From Bacteroidales bacterium (GTDB lineage: Bacteria; Bacteroidota; Bacteroidia; Bacteroidales; B18-G4): a stretch of DNA of 12,431 nucleotides. Positions 5,728-12,431 of the stretch are shown here, in pieces; position 1 is the stretch's first letter; each line of letters starts with the position of its first letter. Where the stretch lies: assembly GCA_030618905.1 (NCBI GenBank), contig JAUXCL010000060.1, positions 1 through 12,431 of the forward strand, read 5' to 3'. Under the pieces are notes generated by a model. It searched no databases. It had not been told where the DNA came from and saw nothing but the letters and a program-made list of their open reading frames with translations. The translations under genes and the position numbers were made by a program.

Positions 5728-8295
5728 TTATCCCGGTTTTTCTTCCTTAGGTGCTTTCCTGACAGTGCTTTTTTTCTTGATGCTTACCTTGACCTCTTCC
5801 TTTTTACCCAGATAGTCAATATGGATCAGGTCACCTTCCTTGATTTTGGATTTGATCAGTTCTTCGGCAAGGACATCCTCAAGATATTTCTGGATTGCCC
5901 GCTTGAGCGGCCGGGCACCAAACTGTGCATCCCAGCCCTTATCCACTATGAAATCCTTGGCTTTTTTGGAGATCTCAATATTATACCCAAGGGTATGGAT
6001 CCTGTCATAAAGCTGTTGAAGTTCAATATCAATGATCTTATAGATATGCTCTTTTTCGAGTGCATTAAAAATGACAACGTCATCAATTCTGTTCAGGAAT
6101 TCAGGGGCAAATGTTTTCTTCAGGGCATTCTCAATGACTCCCTTGGCAAAATCTGCCCTGGAGGATCGCTTAGCTGAAGTCGCAAAGCCAACTCCTTCTC
6201 CAAAATCTTTCAATTGTCTTGACCCTATATTTGAGGTCATGATGATAATGGTGTTTTTAAAGTCCACTTTCCTACCCAGGCTGTCAGTCAGCAAGCCATC
6301 ATCCAGCACCTGTAACAAGAGGTGGAATACATCCGGATGTGCTTTTTCGATTTCGTCAAGTAAGACGATAGAATATGGCTTTCTTCTGACCTTTTCAGTG
6401 AGCTGTCCTCCCTCTTCATAACCCACATATCCCGGAGGTGCACCGATCAGCCGTGATACGGCGAATTTCTCCATGTATTCGCTCATGTCAATTCGCACAA
6501 GAGCTTCTTCTGTATCAAAGAGGTACCTTGCCAGGACTTTTGCCAGATGGGTTTTTCCAACCCCTGTAGGGCCGAGGAAGACAAAGGAACCAATGGGTTT
6601 CTTAGGGTCTTTCAAACCTGCCCTGTTCCTGCGGATAGCCTTGACTACCTTTTTTATGGCTTCAATCTGGCCAACGACTGACCCTTCCAGTTCTTTTTCC
6701 ATATTAATGAGTCGCTCACCTTCATTTTTGGCGATGCGTTGAACAGGAATTCCAGTCATCATAGCAACAACCTCCGCTACGTTTTCCTCTGTAACACTTT
6801 CCCGGTGTATTTTGGCTTCTTCTTCCCACTTTGTCTTGGCTACCTCCAGGTCTGCCTGTAATTTCCTTTCCAGGTCACGGTATTCAGCAGCTTCCTCAAA
6901 TTTTTGAGAGTTGATGGCACGGGTTTTATTTTTCTTGGTGTCCTCAATCTTGTTTTCAATATCGATGATCTCAGATGGCACATGGATATTTGTAATATGC
7001 ACCCTGGACCCGGCTTCATCAAGTGCATCAATGGCTTTATCCGGTAAATAACGGTCAGTAATATAACGATTGGTCAGGGTGACACAGGCGTTGATCGCAT
7101 CATTGGCATAAGTAACCAGGTGATGGTCCTCATATTTTTCTTTAATGTTGTCTAGGATTTCTATAGTTTCTTCCGGTGAGGTTGCATCAACCAATATTTT
7201 CTGGAACCTGCGTTCAAGAGCGCCGTCTTTTTCAATATATTGCCTGTATTCATCAAGCGTGGTTGCACCAATACATTGTATTTCACCGCGTGCCAGGGCC
7301 GGTTTGAACATATTGGACGCATCCAGCGACCCGCTGGCATTGCCGGCACCTACAATAGTGTGTATCTCATCGATGAAGAGAATGATATCCGAGTTTTTTT
7401 CCAGTTCATTAAGTACTGCTTTCATCCGTTCTTCAAACTGCCCGCGGTATTTAGTCCCGGCCACCAGGGATGCGAGGTCAAGCGTGACCAGACGTTTATT
7501 AAAAAGTGCCCTGGATACTTTTCGGTCGACAATCCTCAGGGCCAGTCCTTCGGCAATAGCTGATTTACCAACACCAGGCTCACCAATCAGTATAGGGTTA
7601 TTCTTTTTCCTTCGGCTCAGGATCTGTGCAATCCTCTCAAGCTCCTTTTCCCTGCCAACAATAGGGTCTAACCTGCCTTCTTCAGCAGCTTTGGTAATGT
7701 CCCTTCCAAAATTGTCAAGCACAGGGGTCTTGGATTTTGATTCGGAAATTTTCCTGATATTACCACCAAATCCTTTACCACCAGTATCTTCGAGATCATC
7801 ATCTGCAGTATCTTCTGGTAGTTCATCAACCGGATCAATTTTTTCTTCCTTGTCTTTACTGGACACAATGGCTTTTATTTCACTTTTTATGGTGTCATAA
7901 TCAATGCCATATTTTTGGAAGGATTTGGTGACTATATTTTCCTCATCCTTAAGAATGGATAACAGGAGGTGCTCTGTGCCGATAAGTTCAGAGTTGAACA
8001 GCTTTGCTTCCAGATAAGTAATTTTTAATGCCCTCTCTGCTTGCTTGATCAGCGGTATATTATCTATTTTCCTGGTATCTTTTTCCGGGTTGGCAATGGA
8101 AACCTCAATGGTCTTTCTCAGTTCTTTGAGATCAACACCAAAATAATGCAGGATTTGTATGGCCATGCCTTCTCCTTCCCGCAAAATACCCAGTAGTAAA
8201 TGCTCCAATCCGATATAATCATTACCGAGACGCATGGCCTCTTCCCGACTATAGGTTAAAACATCCTTTACTCTTTGAGAAAATTTTGCTTCCAT
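5728..8295 (-). CDS. clpC: ATP-dependent Clp protease ATP-binding subunit ClpC
   Basis: ClpC is a hexameric HSP100/AAA+ unfoldase that threads substrates into the ClpP peptidase in the cytosol; it serves protein quality control and regulated proteolysis. The 855-residue protein shows, in order: a double Clp N-domain (about 4-145); an acidic linker (about 150-190); AAA domain 1 with Walker A GEPGVGKS (238-245) and Walker B LFIDEIH (D309, E310); a middle region with a UVR-type coiled coil around SQKFEEAAEYRDLE (about 450-490), which marks ClpC rather than ClpA or ClpB; AAA domain 2 with GPTGVGKT (575-582) and LLDEIEKAH (D647, E648); the ClpP-docking tripeptide VGF (702-704); and the D2 C-terminal domain ending in a Lys-rich tail. 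The docking loop means it should work with ClpP, which is encoded elsewhere. No ctsR, mcsA or mcsB gene is adjacent, unlike the Bacillus operon. It is transcribed divergently from gyrA. Confidence 0.97.
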   Translation of the reverse strand: MEAKFSQRVKDVLTYSREEAMRLGNDYIGLEHLLLGILREGEGMAIQILHYFGVDLKELRKTIEVSIANPEKDTRKIDNIPLIKQAERALKITYLEAKLFNSELIGTEHLLLSILKDEENIVTKSFQKYGIDYDTIKSEIKAIVSSKDKEEKIDPVDELPEDTADDDLEDTGGKGFGGNIRKISESKSKTPVLDNFGRDITKAAEEGRLDPIVGREKELERIAQILSRRKKNNPILIGEPGVGKSAIAEGLALRIVDRKVSRALFNKRLVTLDLASLVAGTKYRGQFEERMKAVLNELEKNSDIILFIDEIHTIVGAGNASGSLDASNMFKPALARGEIQCIGATTLDEYRQYIEKDGALERRFQKILVDATSPEETIEILDNIKEKYEDHHLVTYANDAINACVTLTNRYITDRYLPDKAIDALDEAGSRVHITNIHVPSEIIDIENKIEDTKKNKTRAINSQKFEEAAEYRDLERKLQADLEVAKTKWEEEAKIHRESVTEENVAEVVAMMTGIPVQRIAKNEGERLINMEKELEGSVVGQIEAIKKVVKAIRRNRAGLKDPKKPIGSFVFLGPTGVGKTHLAKVLARYLFDTEEALVRIDMSEYMEKFAVSRLIGAPPGYVGYEEGGQLTEKVRRKPYSIVLLDEIEKAHPDVFHLLLQVLDDGLLTDSLGRKVDFKNTIIIMTSNIGSRQLKDFGEGVGFATSAKRSSRADFAKGVIENALKKTFAPEFLNRIDDVVIFNALEKEHIYKIIDIELQQLYDRIHTLGYNIEISKKAKDFIVDKGWDAQFGARPLKRAIQKYLEDVLAEELIKSKIKEGDLIHIDYLGKKEEVKVSIKKKSTVRKAPKEEKPG

Positions 8296-8356
8296 ATTTT
8301 GTTTGTTTGTTCTTGTACTCCTTAGTAATTAACAAATTCAAATAGCATAGGTTCAA

Positions 8357-8387
8357 ATTGAAAGGGCAGGTTTTAGTCCCTTTGAAT
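8357..8387 (-). other. Inverted repeat at the start of the clpC leader
   Basis: ATTGAAAGGG (8357-8366) and CCCTTTGAAT (8378-8387) pair over 10 bp with a single G-G mismatch and an 11-nt loop. It lies directly downstream of the clpC -7 element, so the hairpin would form the first nucleotides of the clpC transcript, or the repeat could be a protein-binding site over the start point. It has no trailing U-run on either strand, so it is not a standard terminator. Confidence 0.55.
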
Positions 8388-8389
8388 GA

Positions 8390-8422
8390 CAAAATTACAA
8401 CAACTTTAGCCTGCACGTCAAA
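8390..8422 (-). promoter_or_regulatory. Probable promoter of clpC
   Basis: On the minus strand TTTG (8422-8419) is followed after 21 nt by TAATTTTG (8397-8390), matching both the -33 and -7 elements of the Bacteroidota primary sigma factor at the expected spacing. It implies a leader of about 85-90 nt for clpC, the longest in the window. No better match lies nearer the start codon. Confidence 0.6.
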
Positions 8423-8528
8423 ATTAATTCCAAAAAAGTGTTGCATATTTAGCAAGGGCAATATTTATCAACACGATTGTGTTAGTAATATAGCCTTAGA
8501 AAAATGGGCTTTTTACCGTTTTTTTTAT

Positions 8529-8536
8529 TATTTTCG
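8529..8536 (+). promoter_or_regulatory. Candidate -7 element for gyrA
   Basis: TATTTTCG matches TAnnTTTG in all but one fixed base and ends 45 nt before the gyrA ATG. No convincing -33 TTTG lies at normal spacing. It is the best forward match in the 286-nt gap between clpC and gyrA, and the rest of that gap shows no gene. Confidence 0.35.
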
Positions 8537-8581
8537 TGGGCGCATTTAAATAGTGCAATTTATTCGTAATGAATTGATTAA

Positions 8582-11119
8582 ATGAATCGAAATATGCAGG
8601 ATGGGGAAAAGATAGTTAAGGTGAATATTGAGAACCAGATGAAGTCTGCTTACATTGATTATTCAATGTCGGTAATTGTGTCGAGGGCGCTGCCCGATGT
8701 CAGGGATGGACTGAAGCCGGTTCACAGGAGGGTTTTGTTTGGCATGCATGAGCTGGGTGTCCACGCCAGCCGGCCATACAAGAAATCTGCCAGGATAGTG
8801 GGGGAGGTTTTAGGTAAATATCACCCACATGGTGATACATCAGTTTATGATGCCATGGTACGTATGGCTCAGGACTGGTCATTGAGATATCCTTTAGTCG
8901 AAGGACAGGGAAATTATGGCTCTATCGATGGAGATGGACCCGCTGCCATGCGATATACTGAAGCAAGGCTGCAGAAGATAGCTGAGGAGATGCTGGCAGA
9001 TATCGATAAAGATACCGTTGATTTTCAATTGAATTTTGATGATTCACTGAAAGAACCTACCGTGTTACCCGCCAGGATCCCTGATCTCCTGATCAATGGG
9101 GCATCAGGTATTGCCGTTGGTATGGCTACTAATATGCCACCACATAACCTGACGGAAGTGATTGATGGTATCGTGGCATACATCGATAATAATGATATTA
9201 GCATTCCTGAACTGATGAAGTTTATCAAGGCTCCCGATTTTCCTACAGGTGGAATAATTTACGGCTATGAAGGTGTAAAAGATGCATTTGAGACTGGCCG
9301 GGGAAGAATAGTCTTAAGGGGAGAGGCTGAGATTGATGTGCTGGATAACGGCAGGGAACGGATCGTGGTTAGCTCTATTCCTTACCAGGTCAATAAAGCT
9401 GAAATGATCAAAAAGACTGCCGATCTTGTTAATGATAAGAAGATTGAAGGGATTTCCGATATCAGGGATGAGTCTGACCGTACCGGGCTTCGCATTGTGT
9501 ATGAATTGAAAAAGGATGTGAACACGAATGTAGTGCTCAACAAACTGTTTCAGTATACGGCCCTGCAGACATCTTTCAGTGTCAACAATATTGCTTTGGT
9601 CAATGGCAGGCCAAAAACGCTGAACCTGAAAGACATGATTGTTCACTTTGTGAATCACAGACACGAAGTGCTGGTTCGTAAAACAAAATACCAACTGCAA
9701 GAAGCAGAGAAAAGGGCACATGTTCTTGAAGGATTGCTGATCGCGTTGGATAACCTGGATGCCGTGATTGCATTGATCCGTGCATCTAAGACACCGGATG
9801 AAGCCAGGGATGGCTTGATGAAGAATTTTAAACTCTCAGAGATTCAGGCTAAAGCTATCCTGGATATGCGCCTGCAAAGGCTAACAGGCCTGGAAAGGGA
9901 TAAGATCAGAGATGAGCATGCTGAGTTACTCAAAACCATAGAGCATTACAAGGAGATCCTGGGTGATGAAGAAATGAGAATGAATATCCTGAAATCAGAA
10001 ATGCTTGAGATCAAAGAGAAATATGGAGATGAGAGCAAGACGCAAATTGTTTATGTTGCCGATGATTTCAGGATAGAAGATACCATCCCCGACGAAAATG
10101 TTGTGGTTACCATCTCACACCTGGGTTATATCAAACGGACGCCATTGAGCGAATACCGAACCCAACACAGGGGAGGAAAAGGAGCCAAGGGCAGTGAGAT
10201 CAGAAATGAGGATTTTGTGGAATACTTGTTTATAGCAACAAATCACAACTACCTGTTGTATTTTACCGAGAAGGGTAAATGCTTCTGGATGAGGGTGTTT
10301 GAGATACCTGAAGGAACTAAAACTTCAAAGGGAAGGGCCATCCAGAACCTGATCAATATTGACCCGGATGATAAGGTCAGGGCATTTATCAATGTCAAGG
10401 ACCTTAAAGATGAAGAGTATATCAATAATAATTATATCATCCTTTGCACAAGGAAAGGTACGATTAAGAAAACTACATTGGAATCTTTTTCAAGGCCAAG
10501 GCAAAACGGGATCAATGCCATCAATATCAACAAAGGAGATCAACTGCTGGAAGCCAAGCTGACCAGTGGTAAGCATGAGGTACTGATGGCCCTTGAGTCA
10601 GGCCGTGCGATCCGCTTTAACGAAGAAAAGGTAAGGTCGATGGGCAGAAACGCTACCGGTGTAAGAGGGATTACCCTTGGTCATAAGAAAGACCAGGTCA
10701 TCGGTATGATCTGTGTAGAAACTGATAATTACGACATCCTTGTAGTATCCGAAAATGGGTATGGTAAACGCTCTAAGCTGGATGATTACCGCGTTACCAA
10801 TAGGGGAGGGAAAGGAGTTAAAACGATTAATATCACTGACAAAACGGGTCACCTGATTGCCATTAAAGATGTCCTGGACGACAATGATTTGATGATCATC
10901 AATAAGTCCGGGATCATTATCCGATTACCAGTTGAGAGCCTCAGGGTTATGGGACGTGCAACCCAGGGTGTAAGATTGATCAATCTGAGAGAGAAAGATA
11001 CCATTGCAGCAGTGGCAAAAGTGGATGTAATAAATGCTGAAGAAGAAGGGGAGGAGCCTGTTGAAAATGTCTCGGAAGAAACGGATAATCAGGATGTTAA
11101 TGACAAGCCAGGCGAGTAA
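8582..11119 (+). CDS. gyrA: DNA gyrase subunit A
   Basis: GyrA is the DNA breakage-reunion subunit of gyrase (A2B2), which introduces negative supercoils using ATP hydrolysed by GyrB. The 845-residue protein has the family N-terminus (QMKSAYIDYSMSVIVSRALPDVRDGLKPVHRR), the active-site Y125 in AAMRYTEARL, and a quinolone-determining region HPHGDTSVYD. T86 and D90 there match E. coli S83 and D87. The C-terminal beta-pinwheel (about 515-820) carries the GyrA box QHRGGKG at 528-534, which argues for GyrA rather than ParC, and a later box-like NRGGKG. The protein ends in an acidic tail rich in Glu and Asp. The start could also be M5 (base 8594): MQDGEKI is closer to the usual Bacteroidota start, and neither ATG has a clear ribosome binding site. 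gyrB is not in the window. A TPR gene follows after 97 nt. Confidence 0.97.
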   Translation: MNRNMQDGEKIVKVNIENQMKSAYIDYSMSVIVSRALPDVRDGLKPVHRRVLFGMHELGVHASRPYKKSARIVGEVLGKYHPHGDTSVYDAMVRMAQDWSLRYPLVEGQGNYGSIDGDGPAAMRYTEARLQKIAEEMLADIDKDTVDFQLNFDDSLKEPTVLPARIPDLLINGASGIAVGMATNMPPHNLTEVIDGIVAYIDNNDISIPELMKFIKAPDFPTGGIIYGYEGVKDAFETGRGRIVLRGEAEIDVLDNGRERIVVSSIPYQVNKAEMIKKTADLVNDKKIEGISDIRDESDRTGLRIVYELKKDVNTNVVLNKLFQYTALQTSFSVNNIALVNGRPKTLNLKDMIVHFVNHRHEVLVRKTKYQLQEAEKRAHVLEGLLIALDNLDAVIALIRASKTPDEARDGLMKNFKLSEIQAKAILDMRLQRLTGLERDKIRDEHAELLKTIEHYKEILGDEEMRMNILKSEMLEIKEKYGDESKTQIVYVADDFRIEDTIPDENVVVTISHLGYIKRTPLSEYRTQHRGGKGAKGSEIRNEDFVEYLFIATNHNYLLYFTEKGKCFWMRVFEIPEGTKTSKGRAIQNLINIDPDDKVRAFINVKDLKDEEYINNNYIILCTRKGTIKKTTLESFSRPRQNGINAININKGDQLLEAKLTSGKHEVLMALESGRAIRFNEEKVRSMGRNATGVRGITLGHKKDQVIGMICVETDNYDILVVSENGYGKRSKLDDYRVTNRGGKGVKTINITDKTGHLIAIKDVLDDNDLMIINKSGIIIRLPVESLRVMGRATQGVRLINLREKDTIAAVAKVDVINAEEEGEEPVENVSEETDNQDVNDKPGE

Positions 11120-11151
11120 AGCATTTTTGGCAAAGAAATTGAAGTATTAAT

Positions 11152-11182
11152 TAAAGTAATGTAAAGTAATGTATAACTTTAC
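11152..11182. repeat. Direct and inverted repeat in the gyrA-TPR gap
   Basis: A 10-bp unit TAAAGTAATG occurs twice in tandem (11152-11161 and 11162-11171). The second copy overlaps an arm of an inverted repeat GTAAAGT (11161-11167) / ACTTTAC (11176-11182) with an 8-nt loop. It may be a weak AT-rich terminator for gyrA or an operator for the TPR gene; it lacks the GC stem and U-run of a classic terminator. A near match to the -7 element (TTGATTTG, 11187-11194) follows it. Confidence 0.5.
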
Positions 11183-11216
11183 TTACTTGATTTGCTGAAT
11201 TATAAAACATAAAATT

Positions 11217-12353
11217 ATGAAAAAATCAATTCTTCTGATCATTGTAATGCTTACAGGCTCAATTATTTTCGCACAAACTTCCAAAAGGACAAGTGCGTAT
11301 AATTATCTAAGAAATGGTAAGCTTGATAAAGCCAAGGAATATATTGATCCGACAATTTCTAATGAAAAAACCATGGCGGACCCAAAGACCTGGTTTTATC
11401 GCGGGAATATTTATTTACAACTTGCTTTAACTACCGAGCCTGCATATCAGAATCTGGATCCTGATCCATTAGGTGTTGCGTATGAATCTTATAAAAAGAC
11501 CCTGGAATTGGATGAGAAGGAAACCTACAAAGTTGATATAGTAAACAACATGCAGGTCATTGCGATAAAATACTATGAACTTGCTGTAGGCAATTATAAT
11601 GAAAAGGAATACATTAAGGCATCCGGTAATTTTGAGAAAGCCTATCAGATTAATATGGCCGGCGGTAAAAATGATACGGCCGCGCTTCAAAATGCCGCGA
11701 TTGCAGCTCAAATCGGAAACGATCATGATCTGGCCCTTCGTTTATACCAGCAAATACTGGAGTCGGACTATGGAAATCCGCAGGTTTTTAATTCTATGTC
11801 GGAAATATACAAAGCAAAGGAAGACACTGCAGGTGCTTTAAGCATCATACAGGAGGGCCGGACTTTGTATCCTGATAATTTTGACCTGCTTATTGCTGAG
11901 ACCAATATTTACCTTGCAGCAGGTGATGTTGAGAATGCATTGACTAATCTTGAAAAGGCCCTGGAAAAAGATACAACAAATCCAATCATTTATTTCGCAT
12001 TGGGTACCAATTATGATCAAATGGGCAAGCTTGCAGAAGCAGAAGCTGCATACAAAAGTGCCATTGAATTGGATGACAATTATTTTGATGCCTATTATAA
12101 TCTTGGAGCCTTATATGTTAACCAGGCTGCCGACATTCAAAAGGTGGCAACCGATTTGCCTTTGGATGCGACTGAAGAATATGATAGAATGAAGGAGGAA
12201 GCGGATGGGCTCCTTAAAAAATCACTGCCGTATTTGGAAAAGGCATATGAGATTAACCCTGATGATATCAAGACGCTGGTATCTTTGAAAGAGATCTATA
12301 CGCGTTTGAATATGATGGAGAAGCTGAAGGAAGTGAATGCGAAGCTGAAATAG
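11217..12353 (+). CDS. Secreted tetratricopeptide-repeat protein
   Basis: The protein has 378 residues. An N-terminal signal peptide (residues 1 to about 20, MKKSILLIIVMLTGSIIFA with Gln-Thr following) predicts export to the periplasm; no lipobox cysteine is present, so it is probably not a lipoprotein. The rest is largely helical TPR repeats. The clearest are around 220-252 (DLLIAETNIYLAAGDVENAL then EKALEKD) and 255-288 (YFALGTNYDQMGKLAEAE then YKSAIELD), with further ones near 30-100, 160-215 and 289-375. TPRs bind other proteins, so a scaffold or envelope-assembly role is possible, but the sequence gives no partner or enzymatic motif. It lies 97 nt downstream of gyrA on the same strand. 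I recall TPR genes after gyrA in other Bacteroidota, which suggests conserved linkage but not a shared function. The heptamer repeat begins directly at its stop codon. Confidence 0.85.
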   Translation: MKKSILLIIVMLTGSIIFAQTSKRTSAYNYLRNGKLDKAKEYIDPTISNEKTMADPKTWFYRGNIYLQLALTTEPAYQNLDPDPLGVAYESYKKTLELDEKETYKVDIVNNMQVIAIKYYELAVGNYNEKEYIKASGNFEKAYQINMAGGKNDTAALQNAAIAAQIGNDHDLALRLYQQILESDYGNPQVFNSMSEIYKAKEDTAGALSIIQEGRTLYPDNFDLLIAETNIYLAAGDVENALTNLEKALEKDTTNPIIYFALGTNYDQMGKLAEAEAAYKSAIELDDNYFDAYYNLGALYVNQAADIQKVATDLPLDATEEYDRMKEEADGLLKKSLPYLEKAYEINPDDIKTLVSLKEIYTRLNMMEKLKEVNAKLK

Positions 12354-12425
12354 GGTGAACGGTGATCATCCTACGCTGCGCTACGGATGACGAAGCCGGT
12401 GAACGGTGAACTGTGAACTGTGAAG
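12354..12425. repeat. Second heptamer array, interrupted
   Basis: The same GGTGAAC/TGTGAAC heptamers as at 3805-3839. One full unit (12354-12360) and a truncated GGTGA (12361-12365) follow the TPR stop codon. A 25-bp GC-rich element and 7 nt (CGAAGCC) intervene, and then GGTGAAC, GGTGAAC, TGTGAAC and a degenerate TGTGAAG run from 12398 to 12425. The window ends 6 bases later, so the array may continue. Confidence 0.88.
12366..12390. repeat. 25-bp GC-rich element with inverted ends
   Basis: Outer arms TCATCC (12366-12371) and GGATGA (12385-12390) are perfect inverted repeats. The middle reads as three tandem pentamers CTACG, CTGCG, CTACG (12371-12385). It is much richer in GC than its surroundings and interrupts a heptamer unit, as if inserted in the array. 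It could form a 6-bp hairpin with a 13-nt loop, but has no U-run and so is not a typical terminator. Confidence 0.7.
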
Positions 12426-12431
12426 AGAAAA

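Noticed and set aside
7145..7900. A 251-codon open frame on the + strand opposite clpC
   Set aside because: It lies wholly antisense to the well-supported ClpC N-domain and AAA1, has low-complexity Ser-rich translation and matches no family I know; it is a shadow of clpC codon use.
8465..8473. TTATCAACA, one base from a DnaA box, upstream of gyrA
   Set aside because: It is a single imperfect match with no cluster of boxes, AT-rich unwinding element or dnaA/dnaN neighbours, so an origin is not supported.
8470..8483. AACAC-GATT-GTGTT inverted repeat upstream of gyrA
   Set aside because: A 5-bp stem is expected by chance in a gap of this size and there is no second copy or other support.
8822..8851. 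Thr86 in GyrA at the E. coli S83 position as a quinolone resistance change
   Set aside because: Threonine is the natural residue here in various susceptible bacteria and D90 is intact, so resistance cannot be inferred.

Overview
This window is an ordinary, tightly packed stretch of chromosome from a member of the Bacteroidota. Three things point there: the close relatedness of the proteins to that phylum (a RecN beginning MLKHLSIKNYAL, a ClpC carrying a UVR segment, a GyrA with the box QHRGGKG); the near absence of Shine-Dalgarno sequences before the starts; and repeated matches to the Bacteroidota promoter -7 element TAnnTTTG ahead of the genes. I cannot place it below phylum level from sequence alone. 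I see no prophage, transposase, CRISPR array, tRNA or rRNA.

Layout. Bases 1-79 hold the tail of whatever lies upstream plus a likely promoter. recN (DNA repair) and fabI (last step of the fatty-acid elongation cycle) follow on the + strand only 17 nt apart, probably one transcript. After 66 nt with its own -7 element comes a 380-residue MCAD-like acyl-CoA dehydrogenase (+). It converges on a 592-residue VLCAD-like acyl-CoA dehydrogenase (-); the 57-nt gap between them holds a tandem heptamer repeat. Next on the minus strand is clpC, the AAA+ unfoldase of the ClpCP protease. A 286-nt divergent intergenic region separates clpC from gyrA (+) and contains the best promoter in the window (for clpC) and a hairpin at the start of its leader. 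gyrA is followed by a secreted TPR-repeat protein (+). The window ends in a second copy of the heptamer repeat, here interrupted by a short GC-rich element.

Functional themes. The genes cover DNA topology and repair (gyrA, recN), protein quality control (clpC) and both directions of acyl-chain chemistry: FabI reduces enoyl-ACP in synthesis, while the two dehydrogenases make enoyl-CoA from acyl-CoA in breakdown. Nothing indicates that these act as one dedicated system. No gene is visibly broken.

The only part that standard gene families do not explain is the repetitive DNA: GGTGAAC/TGTGAAC heptamers starting at the first base after the stop codon of two unrelated genes, with a 21-nt identity running across both stop codons. 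These look like dispersed, gene-end repeats and are the best candidates for follow-up. I did not find a convincing new multi-gene system.
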